Below, in pieces: positions 1 through 12,000 of a stretch of 64,000 nucleotides of DNA. How positions within the stretch are numbered: the stretch's first letter is position 1; each line of letters begins with the position of its first letter. A program made the translations under genes and the position numbers. Source of the DNA: Ursus arctos. Lineage: Eukaryota; Chordata; Mammalia; Carnivora; Ursidae. Location: positions 5,716,501-5,780,500 of the forward strand of contig NW_026622919.1 in the NCBI RefSeq assembly GCF_023065955.2, read 5' to 3'. A model generated the notes under the pieces. That model was given only the letters and a program-made list of their open reading frames with translations. It was not told the DNA's origin and did no database searches.

Positions 1-3000
1 TCCCCAGCATGGAAATTCCCTGACACCCACTTCTGCAAGGGCAGCCCTAGCCTTGTTAAAGATGAATGGCCATCTGGCCATCGTGGTGAGAGCAAAAAAA
101 CGTGAACTGTTAAGTAGGCTTGGGCATTCTCAATAGTTCAAAGGCCACATTACAACTTCCAGCAAGAAGTTTGGAGTGGATGACTCCCAGTCAATCCAGT
201 AATGGTCAAGGGCCATTTCCGTCTCTGGTCCTAGGTGAGTCATGCTGTGATTTTTTTTTTTTCTAATCAGCATTCAAAGGATCATGAGGTACAGGAGGCA
301 CAACACGGGGGAAGGTAGGAAGACAATACCAAGATGGAAGGACCACGTACATATTCTCCCTCCTAGGCCTTGAACAACAGAACTCACTGAGAGCTAACAT
401 ACATCATCCAAATCTCCCAATAACCCCACGAGGCGGACATCATTATTCCCATCTTACCGATGACTAAACCGAGACAAAGTCCAATGAAGTGGCTTCTCAT
501 CCAGGAAGTGGCAATGCTGGGACCCAAGCCCGAGTCTGTCCGACCCAAAGCCTAGTAATACCACTTCCCAACTTCTGATCTCCTCCCTCTAGACTATGAG
601 GCGGCAGATAATAACGGTTTCTGTGAAGCCTTTGGTTCAACCGCTGGGGAAGCCAACATCAAAGACCAAGGAGGAAAAATACCTCTCCAGGAATGACTCC
701 GTAGTAGGTCACAGAGCAAAGGAGGTGTTAAGCTCTCAACTTAAGGGGAAGACAGCCAGAAGAATTACCTTTCAACTATAACGATTAGGGCAAACAGCTC
801 AAGGGTCCCCAGTGCTCCAGTGAGTAACATCCGAGTTGACCTGAATGGAACGGCTGGTACTGAAGACTTAACCATATACCCAGTGGGTGCTGCCATCCTG
901 TCCTTAGCCTAGAGACTTCCTGGGCACTTATGGAAGGAATGCTACCAAATCCTGACTGCTACTCAGCCCTCCTCCCTTACTGGGTGAACAATCACGGGAA
1001 CTACGAGAACTCAAGTTTTAAAGAATATTTCTTGTGACCCAGTAAAGAGCGCAGCTGTGTTTTATCCACCAGAGAGTCTCATCGGAAAAAAACTGCCTAC
1101 GTGTTTTATTCAATAACAGCTATAAACACAAATTAATTTTTTACTACTACAGCATACTAACTCTGGTTTGCATTCTAGCTAGCTCGTACGAGAAGAGCTG
1201 CGGGACTGATGGGAAAAGCGCGCTAAAGACTGGTCTCACCCCTGGAATAAAAGCTGGGTCTCAACCTTCTCTTTATCGTTTCCCTTTGAAGGTTTTTAGA
1301 AAATGACAAAAGATTTTTTTCTTCTGAGAGCAGTTTCAATGAGACGTAACTCACGTCCCATACAATTCTTAAGGGTTTAGCTTTCAATTGTTCACTTCCG
1401 TCCCACTATTGTCATTACTCAGACTGTAACAGCGCTGAAAACGTTTGTTATTCAGATGGAAACAAAACTGGATGCAAAACGTATGCTATTACACCGGCAA
1501 ACATAAAAGGACAGAAAGATGAAAATGGATGCACTATTAGGATTGTAGAATTAGGTGATTTTTTTCTTTTACAAAATATTCAATTCCTGTTATTCTAATA
1601 ATTTGACGATAAAATAAAACCAGAACAAAACCCGAATAGAATAAACACCAGAAGAACAGTACCACATAACCCTTTCAGGTGTCAAAGACCTCTAAGAAAA
1701 AGTCCAAGTTTATGCTCTAACAGATGACCTTTGCTGCACCATCCTGAAAAGTAATTCTCGATAGAACATTCCACAAGCATGGGTTCTCCTGAAGCTCACC
1801 AGGCAAAGGCACACAATGACCCACCTGCGAAGGCTGGAAAGGGACTCGTGGTTCCTATACCACACCATACAACCTGCTCCCCCCGCTTTTTTAAAGATTT
1901 ATTTATTTGAGAGACAGAGGGGAGAGAGAAAATGAGCGTGGGAAGGGAGGAGCAGAAGGAGGGAGAATCTCAAGCAGACTCGGTGCTGAGCATGGAGCCC
2001 GATGCAGGGCTTGATCTCACGACCCTGAGATCATGACCTGAGCCGAAACCGAAAGTCACATACTTAACTGACTGCGCCACCCAGGCGCCCCACAACCTGT
2101 CCCTCGTAAGTATCTTTCACGATGAACAGAACCCTATGCCGCTTGCTTAGGAAAAGCCTTAGCATCTCCCTCTCTGACTTCAGAGTCCTGGAGGCAGAGC
2201 ACACGCAAAGCCCAAAGGGGAAAGCATTTGCTCTGCAGCAATACTGCAGGAGCCTCTTTCCTTAGATGATCGATAAACAGAATCCTGAAAGTTCTTCCTA
2301 AAATCAGTAGCCAGTAACAAATTCCTTGGAAACAAGCTTCGTGGGCAGTTCCCAGGCTCCAGATGTTTGATTCTGAAACTTGAAAAGATCAATAGTAATG
2401 CTGGGTTGGGAGACGCCTGGGTGGCTCAGTCGGTTAACCGTCTGCCTTTGGCTCAGGTCAGGATCCCAGGGTCCTGGGATCGAGTTCTGCATCGGGCTCC
2501 CTGCTTGGCGGGGAGTCTGCTTCTCCCTCTGCCTGCCGCTCCCCCTGCTTGTATTCTCTAACAAATAAATAAAAATAAAATCTTAAAGAAGAAAAAATGC
2601 TGGGTCGGGGGAAAGGCTGGAGAGGAGAGGAAGCTGGGGATTACTGAGTCAGCTCTATCCAATGCAAATCCTTCCTCTAGACTTCAAGCCAATTAATAAC
2701 ACATGGCGACCGAGACACTTGACCTTCTTAAGGGAATTCAAGTGTGTGAGGTACCGTTACTGAAGGTGAGACCTGCTCACTCAGCTGAGCAGGCCTCTGG
2801 GGAGGGTGAGGACCTTACCAAGTCCCACTGCTCTGGAACTCAGAGACAATCTACCAACACAGTTCCCAAACTGCCATCAGGGCACCCCAGGGTGCTGCAG
2901 CAAACGCACAAAGGTACCCATGACATTTAAAAATTTCAAGGGAGGGGCGCCTGGGTGGCTCAGTTGGTTGAGTGTCCAGCTCTTGATTTTGGCTCAGGTC

Positions 3001-6000
3001 ATGATCTAAGGGTCATTAGATCGAGCCCCATATTGGGCGGCTCCACGCCAGGTGTGGAGCCTGCTTGGGATTCTCTCTCTCCCTCTGCACCCCCACCCCG
3101 CCCCACTCACGCTCGCTCTCTCAAAAGAATAAATAAAAATTTCAAGGGAAACACAGCATTAGTCAACATTTATCAGATACCACACAAATTCATGTATTAT
3201 CTTTTCAAGCGGCTACCGAATTGTGAGGATAGGAATATTGTTTGGAGCTGTTAGGTATTTCTTTTGGCCTGTGAGTTCTATGAAAAATTCCTGAGACACC
3301 AAGAGTGCCATGAACTGAGAAAATGTGGCAACTTCTGACCTACAGGATGAGGGCATCTGACCAGACCCAGTTCTGTTAAAAAGGCCGCCAAGAGCTGGTT
3401 TTAGACTGCTGGACACACGCCCGCATGCATCCCGTCACCTGGCGAAGCAGGCATCACAGATGAGCTGAGGGCACAGCTGACGCTATGTGCCTGTGGTTCC
3501 ACAGCTGGCGGGAAGCCAAGCCAGGGCTCAACCTAGGTCTTCTGACTCCAAGTCCACTAACCTGGCTCGAAGGTGTGAACTCACATTTCTGCACTATTTT
3601 TGGGGTCAAAGAACCTTTTTTTTTTTTTTTAAGATTTTATTTATTTATTTGACAGAGAAAGAGAGAATGTACGCACAAGCAGGCAGAGCAGCAGGCAGAG
3701 GGAGAGGGAGAAGCAGACAGCCTGATGTGGGGCTCGATCCCAGGACCCAGAGATCACGACCTGAGCCGAAGGCAGATGCTCAACCAGCTGAGCCACCCAG
3801 GTGCCCCCTAGGGTCGAAAAATCTGAGAAATGTTTTACTTTGGGGCGACCGGGTGGCTCAGTAGGTTAAGTATCTGTCTGCCTTCAGTTCAGGTCCTAAT
3901 CCCGGGGTCCTGGGATTGAGCCCCATATTGGGCTCCCTGCTCAGCAGGGAGTCTGCTTCTCCCTCTTCTTCTGCCTCCCCGCTCCACTTGTGTTCTCTCT
4001 CAAATAAATAAAATAAAAAATTTTAAAAATGTTTTGGGATGCCTGGGTGGCACAGCGGTTAAGCGTCTGCCTTCGGCTCAGGGCGTGATCCCGGCGTTAT
4101 GGGATCGAGCCCCACGTCAGGCTCCTCCGCTAGGAGCCTGCTTCTTCCTCTCCCACTCCCCCTGCTTGTGTTCCCTCTCTCGCTGGCTGTCTCCATCTCT
4201 GTCCAATAAATAAATAAAATCTTAGGGGCACCTGGGTGGCACAGCGGTTAAGCGTCTGCCTTCGGCTCAGGGCGTGATCCCGGCGTTATGGGATCGAGCC
4301 CCACATCAGTCTCCTCCGCTAGGAGCCTGCTTCTTCTTCTCCCACTCCCCCTGCTTGTGTTCCCTCTCTCGCTGGCTGTCTCTATCCTGTCAAATAAATA
4401 AATAAATAAACCTTTAAAATAAATAAATAAATAAATAAAATCTTTAAAAAAATTTTTTTAAAATGTTTTATTTATTTTTAAAGATTTTCTTTATTTATTG
4501 GACAGAGAGAGACACAGGGAAAGAGGGAACACCAGCAGGGGGAGTGGGAGAGGGAGCAGCAGACTTCCTGCTGAGTGGGTAGCCCGATGTGGGGCTCGAT
4601 CCCAGTACCCTGGGATCATGACCTGAGCTGAAGGCAGACACTTAACGACTGAGCCACCCAGGCGCCTCCCCCCCCAAATGTTTTATTTTAATCAGGGTTA
4701 TACACACCTTTAAAAAAATGCCGGAACCACATTTTCCCCCACCCGATGCTACCTCCTTGACCCAGAGACACTATTTTGTTTTGACAGATGTTTGCTCTTC
4801 GGGCCAAGAGGATTCTTTCCCTCGGTCAAAGCCGGGACTGCAATACCACAGGGAGGCCTGCAATCCCACCCCGCATAGCGAAGCTGGCCCTCCCAGCTAG
4901 CTGGCAACAGGCCGCTCCGGCTTTCCCGTGCCAGGTCATCAATGCCTGTGTTTGTTTTCAAAGGAAGGGTGTGTCAGAGACAGTAAGCCAGTGGAAATAC
5001 CTTCATCCACAGGAACTGTGGGAGTGGGGAAAAAAATAAACAAGGGAAAACGTTCCAGTGCAGCCGGGGTAGACCACGGACAAAGGAGAGTGGGAAAGGG
5101 AAGCTCATATGCCCAGGGCAAACAGATGGAGGAAACACTTAAGCCATCTGGCACCCCTGTCCCTGCAGTAAAGAGCTGAACAGAGGCCTGCCACTTCCGG
5201 TCTGACTTTTCTTGGACAGCAGTGCCACCTTCTGTCGAGTGATCAGATCGGAGTCAGGCTGCTTACTGAGGAGGTAAGAGCAGAAAACTGGAAGTTGGAG
5301 AAACAGAGAGGATGCAGCAGAAGTGCAGAAGCATACTGCTTCCCGGGTACTGCTCGGCCACCTCCTTTGCTCCTGTTAGGGGCAAACTCAGCAACCCAGA
5401 GCTTGATCCCACCTCCCCAGGCTGAGGGATCAGAACCAAACGCCCCCTCCCGAGGTGGGTCTGGAGTTCTCATTTCTTACTCACCCCCCCAAATATGGGA
5501 CTTTGCGCTCAGAGGTAACCCCAAACATCAGAGTGATAAAAATTAGTGCCATTCCCAGTCTTTGTACTCTATACTTGTACTTTCTAAAGCCAGCAGATAA
5601 TAAATGAAGTGAAAGAACACTCAACTTTGCTTATCCATAATGTCCAAGCCCCTCCCAGGAGACCACTTGGGGGGGTTAGTCCAACCCCAACCCCAACATT
5701 TTTTTAGGACATTCCTGACAAAGGTTTTCTTAAAACTGGTCTGAAAAAGGTCCAGAACCAGGGAGCTCACTACCTTGTGAAGCAAACATGTCTCCTGTAG
5801 CTCTGTGCGTTGCTTCAAGGTCTGTACGTGGCTTTCACCTCCCCCCTCTCCACGGGACCTTCAAACAGCAGACAGAACTGTAGGCTCTTCTCCAGTCGCC
5901 TCTCAGCTCCTTAACCTCTCATGGGATGTGGTTTCCAGTCCCCTCTAGTCACCTCACCTTTATGACTGCTCTCCTCTGAATGCACTCCAGTTTCAAAATG

Positions 6001-9000
6001 GGGAATTCGATATTCCCAAACAGGCCCAACGACAGGGTGACCAGCCTGGGGAGCAAGCAGAGGAGGTACTGGTGGTTGCGACTAACGCCACTGAACATAC
6101 ACATGCCAGACGCTATTAAGCTAATTATCTGTTCACATTTACTCAGTTCATCCACATAAAATAAACGAGGCAGATTTTATTATGATGCCTGTTTTCCAGG
6201 TGACAAACCCTGAGGTTAAGGGACTTCCCCAAGGACGGCTGGAATTCAAACTCAGATCTCCGACTCCAGAGCCTTAACTGCCGCCCCCCCCCCTCCTCTG
6301 GATGCTCCTCCCCCCTCACTGCAGCTCAAGGCCCCATATGGCTGACAGCTTACTGGACACTTACAGAGCAATGCAAACAGTTACCAAACAACTATTTAGT
6401 ATTACTGACCCAAGAATCTTGTTTCTGAAGAACAGTGGTTCTCCAAGTTAATCTGTGGCCCCCTGGGGGTCTGCATGGTCAAAACTAGTTCCCTAATACT
6501 AAGACATCACTTGCCCTTTTCACTGTGCTGACGCTAGCAAGAGCGATGGCGGAGAAAGCTGGCTCTTTACAACAAATTCAGGCGGCTACACTGAGTTTTA
6601 GCAATAGGCATACTCTCAATTACAAAAAAAGCCAATTTCACTTGAGAATATCCTTGGTGAAGCAGTCAAAGTGATTAATCTTATTCAGTCTTGACCCTTG
6701 AGTAAAATTTAATTAAAAAATATGTATTTTTTGCACTTTGTCTGATGCCATGAGAGGTCACATCAACACCTCTACACACTGAGGTCCGATGGGTACCGCA
6801 AGGAAAAGCACCTAGGTGAGGGAGTTACTAGCTGATCTAGTTGCTTTCTCCATGGAACACCATTTTTACTTGAAAGAATGACTTACAAACTACTGTTAGT
6901 CAGATACGGGTAACTGGCAGACATTGTCTCAAAAAATGAAACCTGTCACATCAAGGAAAACTCTAACAGAATTCATTGGTAATGGTAAAATTCAAGATCT
7001 TGAGTAAAAATTAGCATCTTGGAAAATGTGTATTCCCCACAGTGAACAGACAGCTTTCCAATACTTAATGACTTATCTGATGAGATTAGTAATGTCACTA
7101 ACAAATATAATTTTTGGGGGTATCAGAGAACAAAATGCATCATTGCAGATCTGCGTAACTCAGTGAACCAAGACTTCCCAAATCACCAGAGCCCGAGGAT
7201 GGCTTACCATGGATGGGTCAAACAGCCATTCAGAGTACAAGGCAGACCCGTGGCCTCACATAAAGCAGAATACAAAAAGTTCACTCAGAACGTTTCATAT
7301 TCCGTGGTGCAAGTTAACTTTTGGGAAACCATCGCTTGTTGAGTTTTGATCCAGTACAAAGAGGAAGATCTACAATCACCTAGAGAGCTATTAAAATATT
7401 TCTCCTCTTTCCAATGACCTATGTGTGAAGCCAGATTTTCTTCAACTACTTCAACCAAAATGACACAATGCAACAGACTGAATGCAGGAGCAGTGATGAG
7501 AACCCAGCCGTGCATCAAGACAGATGTCAGACGTTAAGGAGACCTGTAAAATGGGAAAACCATGTGTCTCTGCATCAACTTTTTTCGGCTTCAGAAAGAG
7601 TTCTTTTTCTTTCTTTTTTTTTTTTTTTTAAGATTTTATTTATTCATTTGACATAGAGAGACAGCCAGAGAGAGAGGGAACACAAGCAGGGGGAGTGGGA
7701 GAGGAAGAAGCAGGCTCCTAGCGGAGGAGCCTGATGTGGGGCTCGATCCCAGAACGCTGGGATCACGCCCTGAGCCGAAAGCAGACGCTTAACGACTGAG
7801 CCACCCAGGTGCCCCGAGAAAGAGTTATTTTTCGTTAAAATGTGATTTATATTAATATGTAATGGGCTTAACTGTTATTTTAAAATGACAAGGATTTAAA
7901 AATTTTTCTCAGTTTTAACTTCTAAGATACTAAATATCAATAGATAAAACCAAAATGAAGTGAAGCTCTTTGGGATTCTTGGTTTTTAATTGTGTAAAGA
8001 CACCAAAATGTTTGAGAACTACTGCAGTAAAAAATCAAAAGCAGATTCTAAAAAGCCAAAGCGGCGGCTGCCTGGCTGGCTCAGTCACTTGAATGTCTGA
8101 CTTCATGAAGCTCAGGTTGTGATCTCAGGGTCGTGGGATTGAGCCCCGTGTCGGGCTTCATGCTCTCCAGGCATTTGCTTGTCCCTCTCCCTCTGCCCTT
8201 CCCCCTGCTAGTGCTCTCTCTGTCTCTCTTTCAAACAAATAAATAAAACCTTAAAAAAAATAATAATAAAAATAAAAAGCCAAAGCAGGAAGGAGTGCCA
8301 TCTGGTGGAGAAGACAGTTATGACATCAATCCATTTGCTAACAGAACAAATGATGCCTCTGACCCAGCCTGGTGACATAGCCTATTTTAGAAACTTCACC
8401 TACCTAAGGCAGAAATATTCAAAATTCAAGGTTTGGAATTCAAAAATATTGTTAAAAGTTGGGGCGCCTGGCAAGAGAAACAAAAGATAAAACGAATTTA
8501 TGGGACTTCATGAAGATTAAAAGTTTCTGCACAGCCAAGGAAACAGTCAGAAAAACTAAGAGGCAGCCCACGGAATGGGAGAATATATTTGCAAATGACA
8601 CTACAGATAAAGGACTGGTATCCAAGATCTACAAAGAACTTCTCAAACTCAATACACGAGAAACAAATAAACAAATCAAAAAATGGGCAGAAGATATGAA
8701 CAGACACTTTTCCAATGAAGACATACAAATGGCTAACAGACACATGAAAAAATGTTCAAAATTATTAGCCATCAAGGAAATTCAAATCAAAACCACACTG
8801 AGATACCACCTTACGCCAGTTAGAATGGCAAAAATAGACAAGGCAAGAAATGACAATTGTTGGAGAGGATGTGGAGAAAGGGGATCCCTCCTACATTGTT
8901 GGTGGGAATGCAAGTTGGTACAGCCACTCTGGAAAACAGTGTGGAGGTCCCTTAAAAAGTTAAAAATTGAGCTACCCTATGATCCAGCCATTGCACTACT

Positions 9001-12000
9001 GGGTATTTACCCCAAAGATACAGACGTAGTGAAGAGAAGGGCCATATGCACCCCAATGTTCATAGCAGCAATGTCCACAATAGCTAAATCGTGGGAGGAG
9101 CCGAGATGCCCTGCAACAGATGACTGGATTAAGAAGTTGTGTTCCATATATACAATGGAATATTACTCAGCTATCAGAAAGAACGAGTTCTCAACATTTG
9201 CTACAACATGGACGGCACTGGAGGAGATAATGCTAAGTGAAATAAGTCAAGCAGAGAAAGACAACTATCATATGATTTCTCTCATCTATGGAACATAAGA
9301 ACTAGGATGATCAGTAGGGGAAGAAAGGGATAAAGAAGGGGGGGGTAATCAGAAGGGGGAATGAAACATGAGAGGCTATGGACTATGAGAAACAAACTGA
9401 GGACTTTAGAGGGGAGGGGGGTGGGGGAATGGGATAGACCGGTGGTGGGTAGTAAGGAGGGCACATATTGCATGGTGCACTGGGTGTTATACACAACTAA
9501 TGAATCATCGAGCCTTACATCGGAAACCGGGGATGTACTGTATGGTGACTAACATAATATAATAAAAAAATCATTAAAAAAAAAAAAAAAAGTTGGGGCG
9601 CCTGGGAGGCACAGTTGGTTAAGTGTCCAACTCTTGGTTTTGGCTCAGGTCATGCTCTCAGGGTCGTGAGATCGAGCTCCCCTGTCAAGTCTGCTTAAGA
9701 CCCCCCCCCCCCGCATGTGCATGCACGGGCTTTTTCTCTCTAATAAATAAATAAGCCTTTAAAAAATATATATTGTTAAAAATCAATTAAGTATGCCAGA
9801 AGAGTTCTGGAATAGAGGGAGGGCTGGGAGCGGTTTGAGGTGGAGGCCGTTGCCTGAAGTCAGTCTGAGACCACCTCAGGCAGGAGAGGAAGCCAGCACC
9901 AGGACTAAGGCATGGGGAGCACAGAAGACCGTTTCCAGTCCTTGGGATACCATGAACACTCATGATTTTTGGACTTGAGGACACATGAGCTGGAGAGCTC
10001 TGGCTGACCCCCTCCACACTCAGCCTCCAAAAGAACTACAAGTCACTGTGAGGGTGGATTCTGTGTTCTGTTCTCCGAGGGCTTCTCAAGAACAGAAATG
10101 GTTCCAGAACACCTTTCATTCTACAACCAGACTCGAAGTTCAAATGACTGAATGAAATACAGTAAGGCACATCAGTCAAAGGGTGAGTATAGACGACACG
10201 TCTTTACAACCTTCACGTGGTACTGAGAAAGGCTGAGCATGAGACATGAACCTTTCTCTCTAGCCAACCTCCCCAGGAGGCCTTCCAGCCTTAGGCAAAG
10301 GCCAGCCACTGCACACACACAGGCTCCAGGTCCCACAAACCTTCCTTTCCCTCCACGCGGAAGCTCCAGCACTTGGCAGCCCCTCAGGTTTACCTCATGC
10401 ATGGGCTCTAAGGCCCACACACCCCAAGTACTAAGACAGAAGATGACTACCACTACTGACCATTTTCCTTCCACAAGCCCAAGCAGCAGCGTGGCCGCCC
10501 TTGACCCAGGCCACAGGTCTGCCCTCCTACTTATAATGCTTGGGTAAGTTAAGCCTGAGTTCCTTACTTGGCACACAAAGGAGTGGCATTTGCAGTGCCT
10601 AGGGCTCAAGTTTTTTTCTTCTGCATGCTGTTGCCCGAACTTCCTTCCTTTCCGCATCATCCATAGCCTTTCATGGGCTTATTTCAATGGTCGCACACAG
10701 TTCTATCCAAACACAGAATCAGTTCAAATTTGGAACAGCTCGTGTTATATTTTCTGATATACTATCATTTTGATTATAATGTGGTACAATTTTCCGAAGC
10801 TCTATTATGTTGCCTTGAAGGTTTCGGTGGGTTTCACAGCAGCTTTTAATCACAAAACTTGGCCCGTATTCCCCAGGCCTAGAGTGAGGGAATTTCTCTT
10901 TGAAAGAGAAATGTTTGTTTCCTAAAGAATGTGTCCTCAACAGACACAGCTGTACTCATGCCCAGGGCATAGTACAGCAAGCCTAGCTGACACAAGGTGG
11001 GGGGGACTTAACCATCATCACCAGAGGTCAAGAAGCATGACAGGGGGCGCCTGGGTGGCACAGTGGTTAAGCGTCTGCCTTCGGCTCAGGGCGTGATCCC
11101 GGCGTTCTGGGATCGAGCCCCACATCAGGCTCCTCCGCTATGAGCCTGCTTCTTCCTCTCCCACTCCCCCTGCTTGTGTTCCCTCTCTCGCTGGCTGTCT
11201 CTATCTCTGTCAAATAAATAAATAAAATCTTAAAAAAAAAAAAAAAAAAAAGAAGCATGACAGGAAATGCTGCTAATCACTCCCGGCTGCTATTGGGAGG
11301 GAAATATCAGAGGAAATGGCGAAGTTGTTTCAGAAAGACCATTCTGTTTATCTAAAAGTGGATGGGCACAGGCCTGGGGGAAACAAGGATTAAGTGCGAC
11401 TTCTCCAACAGCTGGGGAGAGGCCACTCCGTCCGACCCTCTCATGGCCCTTTCTCATTTCTAGACGACTAAAGAGTACTTCCTGATTCTAGAATCATTCC
11501 CACATCTAACCCACCTGCAAGTGCGATGACCCCAAGTTCACCTGGCTACCGAGCAGAGGCAGGCTGCTATGCTCCGCCAGGCCTCTCGCCTTTCTAGTCT
11601 GGAGATACGGCAAGGTCTGCAAGGCTAGAAATCCAAGCTGCCTCGGCACTTACACATTCCACTGTGACCTTCTTTCTTTAGAAAGCTGGTTTCGTTCCAG
11701 AAAATGTACACATGGTTGCATAGAGCGTTAGCACAGTGTGTTAGTGGACCGACCTGGCCCAGACATAGGAACTGAGCCACAATGTTACAACGCCTTGTTG
11801 CATCCAGCCACCCCACCACAGCCAACACCAAATACCTTTGGGTCATCAGCCTCAGGTTTTTCAGTCTCTGAATCGTCATCTTCCTACAAGACAAAGAATT
11901 TAGAGGATTAAGCTTAAAAGAGCGGGCCTGAGGGTTCTCACATGCATAACTAGGGGCTGGAGCAATGTACCCAGCCTGGCCCATCCCACCAAGAACCCCT

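Noticed and set aside
596..781. A small gene near the left end
   Set aside because: A 61-codon frame in SAP30BP intron 3, with no recognisable motif and no transcription evidence.
4036..4445. CRISPR-like regular repeats
   Set aside because: The repeated units are 200-bp SINEs in a mammalian intron. There are no short repeats with spacers anywhere in the window.
8459..9298. A 279-codon host protein gene
   Set aside because: It is the C-terminus of L1 ORF2 in a truncated insertion with target duplications. The first few codons are read-in from the SINE.
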